Positions 1 through 7,350 of a stretch of 24,180 nt of DNA are shown here, piece by piece. The position numbers and the translations under genes are program-made. The DNA is from Halieaceae bacterium (lineage in GTDB: Bacteria; Pseudomonadota; Gammaproteobacteria; Pseudomonadales; Halieaceae), in contig DPGN01000050.1 of assembly GCA_003523185.1 (NCBI GenBank), positions 1 through 24,180 of the forward strand. The letters run 5' to 3'. The first letter of the stretch is position 1, and the number at the start of each line of letters is the position of its first letter. A model generated the notes under the pieces. That model saw only the letters and a program-made list of their open reading frames with translations, did no database searches and was not told where the DNA came from.

Positions 1-849
1 GTTGATACCGTGATCGTCCGCTAACTGTAAATAACGCTCGTCCGCCTCCCAGGTTTCCGCGCCTTCGTAGCGCGTAAAGCGCTCAAAAACGACCATTCTA
101 GAGTTCTCTGGTTTGGAACCGGTTCGATATTTTCCAGTCAGTAATCCCATCCCAAGTGGCGATTAGGCCAACAAGCCAACATCTTCTCTCTGAGAGACCT
201 CCGCCATCGCGATTTCATAGGTCCGATTTAGGAGGCTATAGGGGTTTTGAATACTTTCAATCCGCGGAAGTCCCTCGCGATCTGCCAATTCGAGAAACTT
301 CATGGTTCCCCACGGTGTTTCATTTGAAAGGCCGATAGTTCGCACTTTTCCTGACTGAACGATGTCCTCCAATGCTCGAAGTGTTTCTTCAATCGGGGTT
401 TCGGGTTGTTCTCTGTGGAAGTAGCCCCGCTGACCAAAAAAGTTAGTGTAACGGTCTGGCCAATGCAGCTGATAGAGATCAATGCAGTCAGTCTGTAGTC
501 GGCGCAAAGAGCCGTTGACCGCTTCTATAAGCTGCTCTTTTGTGAACCTTGGGCCACCTCGCAAATAGTGAAATTCCGGATTCGGTCCTGCCGCCTTAGT
601 GGCGAGGACAAAGTTGTCCCGAAGTCCCGTTCTCTTGAACCACGTACCGATATATTCTTCGGTTCGACCCTGAGTTTCAGCGCGTGGTGGAACCGGGTAC
701 ATCTCTGCGGCATCGAGCATGTTGATGCCTCGATCAAGCGCATAGGAAATCTGCTCGTGTGCTTCGGACTCAGTGTTTTGTTGGCCCCAGGTCATGGTGC
801 CGAGGCAAATTTTAGAGACCTCGCGGCCAGCAATCGTTCGTAATGTCAT
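1..849 (-). pseudogene. Aldo/keto reductase (Tas-like), interrupted by an in-frame stop; runs off the left edge
   Basis: This is an NADPH-dependent oxidoreductase of the aldo/keto reductase superfamily, most like the E. coli Tas group. The ATG at 849 has GGAG 8 nt upstream. Visible AKR residues are Asp46 and Tyr51 (LDAAEMYP), Lys85 (ATKAAG) and His129 (YQLHWPDRY), so the catalytic tetrad is present. Translation ends after residue 228 at TAA (163-165). The same frame then stays open to base 1 and reads SPLGMGLLTGKYRTG and onward, the usual continuation of this family. The stop stands exactly where the family has Tyr in LAYSPLGMG. One base change (TAT or TAC to TAA) explains it; there is no frameshift. 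The stop removes the last barrel strands and much of the NADPH site, so the product is probably inactive unless the stop is a sequencing error or is read through. The gene lies 2 bp behind phoA and is probably cotranscribed with it. Confidence 0.85.
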
Positions 850-851
850 GT

Positions 852-2213
852 TTACAGCTCCAAATAGCGCATCATCGCATCATAAATATCGCGTTGACGC
901 ATGAAAGGACTTAAGACGGATTCACCCTCGGAATTGGCGAATAACGGGACATTGGCGCCTGTATGTTCCTCTGAGCTAATGTTATTAGTGGCATAGTTAA
1001 TGCGCATCACACTGCCTTCAGGGGTCGCAATGCGAGCCACCTTTCCCGGACTGAACACAGGAATGGGTAAAGAGGTGTACAAGGTGGGATCCGGCACAAT
1101 CTGCGCAGCTTGAGAGTGGTCAGCTGTGACCATAATAAGTGTGTTGGGATTGTCATTCGCATATTCCATGGCTACCGCGAGCGCCTCCTCTAGCTGTTTG
1201 ATTTCACCAATCGAACCGCAGGCGTCGCGTTCATGACTCTTCTTATCGATCGAGGCGGACTCGATGGTCAGGAAGAAGCCCTTATCGTTATCGCGCGACA
1301 AGTGATCTAGGGCATACCGCGTCATCGTCTCCATGCTGGGCATCTCTGCGAAGCTCGGGTTGGCTTCACATTTGATGATATCGGGTTGCGTGATGGAGCC
1401 AATCATTTGATGAATATAGTTTAGCCAACTGCGCTCAATGGACTCGGCGATTCTTCCATCCGTTCCGCGCCACGCCACCGGCATGGTGTCTTCGGAAAAA
1501 AGACCGATAACGCGACCGGAGTGTTGCTGTTTTAGCGCATCACGCTCACTCAAAATGGTCACACCTTTCTCCTGAGCCAACGCGAGTGCTGTTGGGTCCG
1601 ACTCATACTGAGCAACGAAATGCTCCATGCCACCGCCGAGGATGATGTCCACATTAGCCACTGCTAACTGCTCGGAGATAGAACCCATGCCACCATTTTC
1701 TTTAAGGTCCTCGGGACAGCCGTCGAACGTCACACCGTATTTTTCGCCACCGTGAATCGTGACGGGGTTCTCGCAAGCTCGAATAGTGACGTGAGCAGCA
1801 AAAGCGGCGGGTGAAGCGTCGGTCACGGACGCAGTACTGACAATTCCTGTTTTGTAACCAGCCGCCGCCGCAGACTCGAGTACGGTTTTTACAGGCTGAT
1901 CGGACGCATTTTTCCCAATCCTAGCGATCTGCGTAACGGCACCCGTTGCCAGCGCTGTCGCTGTATTAGCCGAGTCCGCGACATAAATCGGTGTGCCTTC
2001 GCTATCGACCGTTTCCACCTGTACGGCGCCACGAAAGGGCATTTGATCAAGCAGTAATTGTCCTGATTGTCCCTTGAGATAATTCCGGCCCATGGTGACA
2101 TGTGTGTCGTCAAACCCATCACCGATGATGAGTATGACAGCTCGTTCGTTTGCCACTGCGGAGTGTGTCGCCATAGTGATGAGGGCGGCAGCTACGGATA
2201 AAATTTTGCGCAT
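852..2213 (-). CDS. phoA: Periplasmic alkaline phosphatase, PhoA family
   Basis: This enzyme releases phosphate from organic phosphomonoesters in the periplasm. A signal peptide is clear (MRK, a hydrophobic stretch, then Ala-X-Ala near residues 19-21). The active site follows E. coli PhoA: Asp32 in IGDGFDD, nucleophile Ser81 in VADSANTAT, Asp132 and Arg145, then Glu318, Asp323, Lys324 and His327 in ESASIDKKSH, Asp365-His366 in TADHSQAA, and His417 in EEHTG. Asp132 and Lys324 match the E. coli Mg-type pair (D153/K328). Ser134 replaces Thr155. Two cysteine pairs (146/166 and 282/332) match the E. coli disulfides. At 453 residues it is near the family length. The last gene of the operon is the broken aldo/keto reductase. 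I looked for a Pho box in the upstream spacer and found no convincing 11-bp repeat. Confidence 0.96.
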   Translation of the reverse strand: MRKILSVAAALITMATHSAVANERAVILIIGDGFDDTHVTMGRNYLKGQSGQLLLDQMPFRGAVQVETVDSEGTPIYVADSANTATALATGAVTQIARIGKNASDQPVKTVLESAAAAGYKTGIVSTASVTDASPAAFAAHVTIRACENPVTIHGGEKYGVTFDGCPEDLKENGGMGSISEQLAVANVDIILGGGMEHFVAQYESDPTALALAQEKGVTILSERDALKQQHSGRVIGLFSEDTMPVAWRGTDGRIAESIERSWLNYIHQMIGSITQPDIIKCEANPSFAEMPSMETMTRYALDHLSRDNDKGFFLTIESASIDKKSHERDACGSIGEIKQLEEALAVAMEYANDNPNTLIMVTADHSQAAQIVPDPTLYTSLPIPVFSPGKVARIATPEGSVMRINYATNNISSEEHTGANVPLFANSEGESVLSPFMRQRDIYDAMMRYLEL

Positions 2214-2280
2214 GCGGTACCTATAAACTGGTGAGAGTTATCGTTGTTGTGAGATGAGAATAAACCCAATGTGGTTGGAT

Positions 2281-2329
2281 AAAAACCCTGACAACCGGGA
2301 CGGTTTTTCAGATAAGCGGGTCGCGACCC
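2281..2329. promoter_or_regulatory. Two inverted repeats in the phoA/amt divergent spacer
   Basis: The 169-bp spacer between the two divergent start codons contains two symmetrical elements. The first has perfect 7-bp arms AAAAACC (2281-2287) and GGTTTTT (2302-2308) around a 14-bp spacer. The second is a perfect 12-bp palindrome, GGGTCGCGACCC (2318-2329). Their position suggests operators serving one or both genes. I cannot name the regulator: no Pho box, sigma54 promoter or NtrC site is evident. Confidence 0.4.
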
Positions 2330-2382
2330 TACCGACATTGTGACAAACTGCGCCGCAGAGTTTTTTATCTGGGGTTTTCATT

Positions 2383-3690
2383 GTGTTGAATTTTGTTAAA
2401 GGCGCTCGACTGCCGTCGATGATCGCGCTAGCGCTATTTAGTGCACCAAGTTTCGCGTCCGACACCGGCCACACTGCGTGGATGCTAACGGCAACCGCGT
2501 TGGTTCTTTTCATGACTATTCCGGGCTTGTCGTTGTTTTACGCCGGTTTGGTTCGTGCAAAAAACGTTCTCTCTGTTCTTATGCAGTGCTTCGCGATCAC
2601 TGGGTTCATGTCACTGCTATGGTTCGTCGCCGGTTATTCGATTGCATTTGGTACCGATGGTGTGGAGCCCGGTCCCTACATTGGCGATATGGGAAACCTC
2701 TTCTTAGCGAACGTATCAATCGATAGTGTCCGAAATGGGATACCTGAAACGCTGTTTGTTATGTTCCAAATGACTTTTGCGGTCATCACACCTGCGCTTA
2801 TCGTCGGCGGATTTGCTGAGCGAATGAAGTTCTCAGCGATGTTGCTATTCAGTGCAGCCTGGATGCTGTTGGTTTACGCCCCCGTGTGTCATTGGGTTTG
2901 GGGCGGCGGTTGGCTCGGTTCGATGGGGCTGCAGGATTTTGCCGGTGGCACCGTTGTCCATATCACGGCAGGTGTTGCGGCGCTCGTCGCTGCGGTAATG
3001 ATGGGCTCGCGTAAAGGTTTCGGGTCGACAGCCATGCCTCCGCATAACCTTACAATGACGGTCACAGGTGCCGGCATGCTCTGGGTGGGCTGGTTTGGCT
3101 TTAACGCCGGTTCAGCACTGGCTGCCGATAATAGTGCGGCTATGGCCATGTTGGTCACGCATTTGAGTGCTGCCTGTGGATCGCTAGCCTGGATGGCGAT
3201 GGAGTGGATTCGCCACGGCAAACCATCGGTGTTGGGTATCGTCACGGGTATGGTTGCCGGATTGGGCACCATCACGCCGGCCTCGGGTTCAGTGGGGCCT
3301 GCGGCCGCGGTAGTGATTGGTCTCACGGCAGGTGTTGTCTGCTATTTTGCGACCATTACCCTAAAGAATACGCTCAAGATCGACGATAGCTTGGACGTAT
3401 TCCCCGTTCATGGTGTCGGCGGCATGCTCGGAACCATTCTGATCGGTGTCTTCGCTGCGCCGTCGCTCGGAATTTTTAGCGGCAATGGTTTTTCAGATGG
3501 CGTGTCGTCCATGGGTGGACAGCTTTACATCCAGATCTTCGGCGTTGTCGTGACCTTCCTGTTTGCTCTGGTAGGTAGCTGGATCTTGCTGAAGCTGGTG
3601 GATCAACTCATTGGCTTACGGGTCGATGATGATGAAGAGACAGAGGGTCTCGATCTTGTCCTTCATGATGAGCGTGGATACGACCTGTAA
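2383..3690 (+). CDS. amt: Ammonium transporter, Amt family
   Basis: This is an inner-membrane channel/transporter for ammonium uptake. The likely start is GTG (2383) with GGGG 8 nt upstream; an in-frame ATG at residue 13 is the alternative. A cleavable signal peptide ending near APSFA-S precedes the mature part, as in E. coli AmtB. The pore histidines are present: His193 in VVHITAG and His343 in FPVHGVGGMLG. Other signatures are MTIPGLSLFYAGLVRAKN, FQMTFA, GGGWL and WFGFNAGSAL. About 11 transmembrane helices are expected, and 435 residues fits the family. There is no glnK (PII) gene beside it, unlike the common glnK-amtB arrangement. It converges on ppx with only 20 bp between stop codons and no visible hairpin terminator. 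Confidence 0.96.
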   Translation: MLNFVKGARLPSMIALALFSAPSFASDTGHTAWMLTATALVLFMTIPGLSLFYAGLVRAKNVLSVLMQCFAITGFMSLLWFVAGYSIAFGTDGVEPGPYIGDMGNLFLANVSIDSVRNGIPETLFVMFQMTFAVITPALIVGGFAERMKFSAMLLFSAAWMLLVYAPVCHWVWGGGWLGSMGLQDFAGGTVVHITAGVAALVAAVMMGSRKGFGSTAMPPHNLTMTVTGAGMLWVGWFGFNAGSALAADNSAAMAMLVTHLSAACGSLAWMAMEWIRHGKPSVLGIVTGMVAGLGTITPASGSVGPAAAVVIGLTAGVVCYFATITLKNTLKIDDSLDVFPVHGVGGMLGTILIGVFAAPSLGIFSGNGFSDGVSSMGGQLYIQIFGVVVTFLFALVGSWILLKLVDQLIGLRVDDDEETEGLDLVLHDERGYDL

Positions 3691-3710
3691 ACCACGTGTA
3701 AGGGGTGCGG

Positions 3711-5246
3711 CTAGTTGGTGTCCTTGGCTAGCCTCACTTTCACGCCTAGTTTTTCAAATGCAGATTTTGACTCGGATATCTCCCAAATGGTGAGCGGGTA
3801 GTTTGCTCGCCATTGCATTGGGAAATACACCTTGAGCTTTTCGTCTTTGGCATGTGCCGAAAAGTCCGGTTGCATGGTGGATGGCCCTGCATGTTTTAGG
3901 ATGACAGCCATCCGCAGCAGTACCAGCATTCTCGAAAATTTTTCGCGGTTTTTCCGTGGTATATCCTCGAGTAGATAAGGCGGTAGCTTTCCACGGTGAC
4001 CTCGCAATAACCGACTCATTGTGAGCTGATCGCCTTGTGAAAACCCGGGCATATCTGAGTTTTCAATGAGGTAAGCTGAGTGTCGGTTATAGTGCTTCTG
4101 GGAGATCGCGACACCTACCTCATGAAGCCTTGCGGTCCACACTAGGAGCTCGATATCGTCATCCATTAGGTTCCAGCTGGACGCCGTCTGTGATGCCAAG
4201 TGGCGGGCGTAGTTACCGACGGTCTTCGCCGTGGGCTGATCGACTGAGTAGCGCTGCAGCATCGCCTGAATGGTGCGCTCACGAACGTCTTCATGCCTCA
4301 GGCGTCCCATCAAATCGTAAATCACTCCCTCACGAAGTGCTCCTGAGGAGGTACGCATGACTTCGACATCCAAGACGTCGAAAATAGCTGTGGTAATGGC
4401 TACACCCGCGGTAATGACGCCACGCCGTCGGTCATTGAGACCCTCCAAATTGATGTCATCCATGGATTCGAACTTCAAAAGCGCTTTGCGCAGTTTTTTA
4501 AGTGACTTCCAGTCGATACCCTCAGAGCGCCAACCTGCGGTGGTTATGAGGAGTTCAATGGCCTGCAAGGTACCGGAAGATCCCACGGCTTCGGTCCAGT
4601 GGGCGTGTTTGAAATTACGCCGAATATGCGAAATTTCCAAACTCGCTTGATCGTATGCTTTGCGAAACCTTTCTTTCGACAATCTCCCATCGGGAAAAAA
4701 GGTATCGGAATAGCTTACACAACCGAGTTGAAGACTCTCTAATCGCTTGGGTTCAAAGCGCTGTCCTAAAATAAACTCAGTGCTACCACCACCAATGTCG
4801 ACTACCAGACGACTCTTTTCATCATCTGACAGCGTGTGCGCGACACCCAGATAAACGAGTCTGGCTTCTTCTCGGCCGTAAATGACATCAATCGGCGTGC
4901 CTAGGATGGCCTCGGCTGGCTCGGTGAAGTCAGCGCGATTCCACGCTTGTCGCAGCGCATTTGTACCGACCGCCCTTACTTGTTGCGGCTTAACCGATAA
5001 CAAAAGCTGTTGAAAGCGCTCCAAACAGGCAAGTCCGCGCTCGATCGCCTCGAGTGCAAGGCGGTGATTCCTGAGACCTTTGCCCAGCTGAACTTTTTCT
5101 GCCAAGACATGCAACGGCCGGACTTCACCGTGCTCTAGGCGCGCCACGATCAGGTGAAACGAATTGCTCCCGATATCGATCGCCGCAAATATGGGCTCTG
5201 CCGCAGTGTCTTTGTCATTTGGGAGCACGGAGAGTTCAAGCTTCAC
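3711..5246 (-). CDS. ppx: Exopolyphosphatase, Ppx/GppA family
   Basis: This enzyme hydrolyses terminal phosphate from polyphosphate, or pppGpp if it is GppA-like. The N-terminal actin-like ATPase fold shows IDIGSNSFHLIVARLEHG (residues 23-40), YGREEARLVYLGV (123-134, with the catalytic Glu) and the phosphate loop DIGGGSTEF (150-158). The C-terminal half carries an HD-like region with RLHEVGVAISQKHYNRHSAYL. At 511 residues it is close to E. coli Ppx (about 513), so Ppx is favoured over GppA, but the two cannot be separated firmly. The start is GTG at 5246 without a good ribosome binding site; an in-frame GTG at 5228 is possible. No ppk lies next to it, unlike E. coli. It is the last gene of the dat-alr-ppx run, 67 bp behind alr. 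Confidence 0.93.
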   Translation of the reverse strand: MKLELSVLPNDKDTAAEPIFAAIDIGSNSFHLIVARLEHGEVRPLHVLAEKVQLGKGLRNHRLALEAIERGLACLERFQQLLLSVKPQQVRAVGTNALRQAWNRADFTEPAEAILGTPIDVIYGREEARLVYLGVAHTLSDDEKSRLVVDIGGGSTEFILGQRFEPKRLESLQLGCVSYSDTFFPDGRLSKERFRKAYDQASLEISHIRRNFKHAHWTEAVGSSGTLQAIELLITTAGWRSEGIDWKSLKKLRKALLKFESMDDINLEGLNDRRRGVITAGVAITTAIFDVLDVEVMRTSSGALREGVIYDLMGRLRHEDVRERTIQAMLQRYSVDQPTAKTVGNYARHLASQTASSWNLMDDDIELLVWTARLHEVGVAISQKHYNRHSAYLIENSDMPGFSQGDQLTMSRLLRGHRGKLPPYLLEDIPRKNREKFSRMLVLLRMAVILKHAGPSTMQPDFSAHAKDEKLKVYFPMQWRANYPLTIWEISESKSAFEKLGVKVRLAKDTN

Positions 5247-5313
5247 TGTGATACGTCACTTTGCAGTCTGTCATTGCGCGTTGTGTGAAGCATAATGCAA
5301 TCTCACTGCGGGG

Positions 5314-6396
5314 TCAGTCTCGGTCGGCGGCCACGCGATGAAATCGGCGCGGTGTACGCTGAGTTATTCGAGTGCAAAGTTCGTAACCAATCGTGTCACA
5401 GTGTCCAGCAACCTCGTCAATGCAAGGCGAGTCCCCCCACAGCGTCACCGGACTCCCAATATCCAGTGCTGGTAGGTCGGTGATATCAGCTGTGACCATA
5501 TCCATGGAGACCTTACCGGCTAAGGGCACAGTGCCTTGCTCTGTGCCAATCGGTGTTCCATCGCGTGCAGCACGTGGATAGCCGTCGCCATAACCTGCAG
5601 GGATGGTTGCGATACGCGAGCGCCTGCGCGCCACCCATCGGCCGCCGTAGCCAACACTCTCACCTGCGTCAATCCATCGAACACTGGCAATGCGGGACTC
5701 AAACTGCATGACGGGTTTAAGTGAGTACCCATCGGGCAAGGCAACCAAGGAGCCTCCGTACAGGGAATAGCCAAGTCGCATCCAGCTTTCCCAGGTTTCA
5801 ATTTGTCCGGCTGTTGCAGCTGAATTAGAGAAACTCCCGATCGGTGCTGCGTCGCTTACCTGAGCCCAGCGTAGCAGTTGCCGTTCGGTTAGCCTTGAGT
5901 CAGGCGCTTCAGCGTCGGCAAAATGACTCATCAGAACGATGTCGCTAACGCTGTGCGGTGTGAGGCGAGATCGAGCAGGCATAATTTCATGTGGCATCAA
6001 GCCCAGTCGATGCATGCCGGTATCGCATTTGATCCAAACCTGATCGAACCTAGCACCCGATTGCTCTAGCCAGTCGATTTGATGGTCACCCGATATGGCA
6101 GGCCATAATGCCGCTGAGGACATGACTTTTACGTCCTCCGGGGAATGGGGTCCCTGTAGGACAAGGATTGGCAAATCGATCCCTGCGTCCCGAAGTGCTA
6201 TCGCTTCTTCCGTGATAGCTACTGCAAACGCATCAACGTGGGGAGATAGAGCCCTCGCGCACGGTACCGCGCCATGTCCATAGGCGTCGGCCTTGACGAT
6301 AGCCATGGTACTTCGTGGTCCAGCAAGGTCTTTTAATGTCCTTGCGTTTTCACAAAGCGCCTGCAGATCAATTGTGAACTGTGTCGGTCGGCTCAT
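5314..6396 (-). CDS. alr: Alanine racemase
   Basis: This PLP enzyme interconverts L- and D-alanine and supplies D-Ala for peptidoglycan. The PLP lysine is Lys35 in AIVKADAYGHG and the catalytic tyrosine is Tyr250 in ESVGYGGRW. Other family marks are CDTGMHRLGL, SNSAAT, the substrate-side GKVSMDM, and the C-terminal YELCTRITQRTPRR. The 360-residue length is normal. Its ATG overlaps the TGA of dat in ATGA (6393-6396), so translation is probably coupled. The two products share D-alanine: Alr makes it, and the transaminase moves its amino group to and from D-glutamate. Confidence 0.96.
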   Translation of the reverse strand: MSRPTQFTIDLQALCENARTLKDLAGPRSTMAIVKADAYGHGAVPCARALSPHVDAFAVAITEEAIALRDAGIDLPILVLQGPHSPEDVKVMSSAALWPAISGDHQIDWLEQSGARFDQVWIKCDTGMHRLGLMPHEIMPARSRLTPHSVSDIVLMSHFADAEAPDSRLTERQLLRWAQVSDAAPIGSFSNSAATAGQIETWESWMRLGYSLYGGSLVALPDGYSLKPVMQFESRIASVRWIDAGESVGYGGRWVARRRSRIATIPAGYGDGYPRAARDGTPIGTEQGTVPLAGKVSMDMVTADITDLPALDIGSPVTLWGDSPCIDEVAGHCDTIGYELCTRITQRTPRRFHRVAADRD

Positions 6397-7256
6397 TCGA
6401 AATGATCGAAGCGATGCAGATCAAATAAGCTTTGGGCTTGCACCCAAATCGGCCCGGGTTTGCCATCGCCCACGGGTTCGCCATCAATACTCACGACAGG
6501 TTCCAGTTCTTTCGTTGAACTGCTTAACCAAACTTCGTCAGCGGCGAGTACTTCATCTTTAGTAATGTGAGTTTCTTGTATGCTTAGTGAGCTGTGTGCC
6601 CGAAGTATTTGCAGTGCCATGTCACGTGTGACACCAGCCAGCTTATGCTGGTCCAGGGGCGGGGTTTTGACCTCGTTGTCATGGACAACGAAGACGTTAC
6701 AGGCCGCGGCTTCGGTCAGATGGTTATTCGCATCGAACAGTAGGATCTCACCTCCACCCTCATTGACCCCTTCCATCATGTGCAACACGTTTCCAAGTAG
6801 CGATGTGCTCTTGATGTGACAGCGCTGCCAACGCAGATCGTGGTGCGTGGTGACCTTCCAATGTGTCACTTTATCGGAGTCGCCCGATACAGGCTCGGGA
6901 ATATCAAATGTGTAGGCGAAGAGGGTGGGCGTAGCATTGGCCGGAAACGCATGATTACGTTTCATCGTGACACCCCGAGTAATCTGAAGGTAGATGCCGA
7001 GGTTCCCGTTCCCGTTTCGCTCCATGAGTTCCGTGAATACATTGGTTAGGTGACCGCGACTCCACGGTGCATTCAGTCCAATCTCATTGAGTCCGTTCTC
7101 TAATCGTGCAAGGTGAAGATCGAGGCCAATCAGTTTTCCACCGTAAGACGGAATCACCTCGTAGATGCCATCTCCGAATAAAAAACCTCGGTCCATCGGC
7201 GAGATTCTCGCTTCTTCCAGGGGAACGAACTCATCATTTAAAAAAGCGATTGTCAT
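6393..7256 (-). CDS. dat: D-amino-acid transaminase (class IV aminotransferase)
   Basis: This PLP enzyme likely carries out D-alanine + 2-oxoglutarate = pyruvate + D-glutamate. I chose the ATG at 7256 because it gives MTIAFLNDEFVPLEEARISP, the normal N-terminus, with GGA about 8 nt upstream; the frame stays open up to 7364, but that stretch does not look like this family. Evidence for the D-amino-acid type is FGDGIYEVIPSYGGKL (Tyr32) and the R-X-H carboxylate trap in MKRNHAFP (Arg100/His102). The PLP lysine is Lys149 in HIKSTSLLGNVL, followed by LTEAAACNVFVV. Its length is 287 residues. A branched-chain transaminase is the main alternative but fits less well. The neighbouring alr supports a role in peptidoglycan D-amino acids. 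Confidence 0.88.
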   Translation of the reverse strand: MTIAFLNDEFVPLEEARISPMDRGFLFGDGIYEVIPSYGGKLIGLDLHLARLENGLNEIGLNAPWSRGHLTNVFTELMERNGNGNLGIYLQITRGVTMKRNHAFPANATPTLFAYTFDIPEPVSGDSDKVTHWKVTTHHDLRWQRCHIKSTSLLGNVLHMMEGVNEGGGEILLFDANNHLTEAAACNVFVVHDNEVKTPPLDQHKLAGVTRDMALQILRAHSSLSIQETHITKDEVLAADEVWLSSSTKELEPVVSIDGEPVGDGKPGPIWVQAQSLFDLHRFDHFE

Positions 7257-7285
7257 TGACTTCCTATCCTTTGTATTTCCGTCTC

Positions 7286-7313
7286 TTGTCACATTCACGG
7301 AACGCCTTATAGT
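7286..7313 (+). promoter_or_regulatory. Sigma70-like promoter for the acyl-CoA synthetase at 7351
   Basis: TTGTCA (7286-7291) and TATAGT (7308-7313) each match 5 of 6 consensus bases and are 16 bp apart. Transcription would start near 7320, about 30 nt before the ATG at 7351. On the other strand TACTAT (7314-7309) could be the -10 of the divergent dat-alr-ppx operon, so the two promoters would overlap. Confidence 0.5.
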
Positions 7314-7331
7314 ACTGGAGCAGAGCAGTAC
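7312..7331. promoter_or_regulatory. Candidate operator, 6-bp inverted repeat at the divergent start sites
   Basis: Perfect arms GTACTG (7312-7317) and CAGTAC (7326-7331) flank an 8-bp spacer. The repeat begins inside the -10 box of the plus-strand promoter and covers its expected start site. It also overlaps the possible -10 of the minus-strand promoter, so one protein bound here could repress both directions. The motif resembles LexA only in spacing (it lacks CTGT/ACAG). The regulator is unknown. Confidence 0.4.
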
Positions 7332-7350
7332 ATAAAAAGGATAAAGAGAC

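Noticed and set aside
2214..2382. Pho box or sigma54 site for phoA/amt
   Set aside because: Only single TTGTCA-like half-sites occur, without a second repeat 11 bp away; no TGGCAC-N5-TTGCW pattern.
2889..3326. A 145-codon Pro/Ala/Thr-rich minus-strand frame
   Set aside because: It is the mirror of the glycine/alanine-rich membrane segments of amt; the composition is an artefact.
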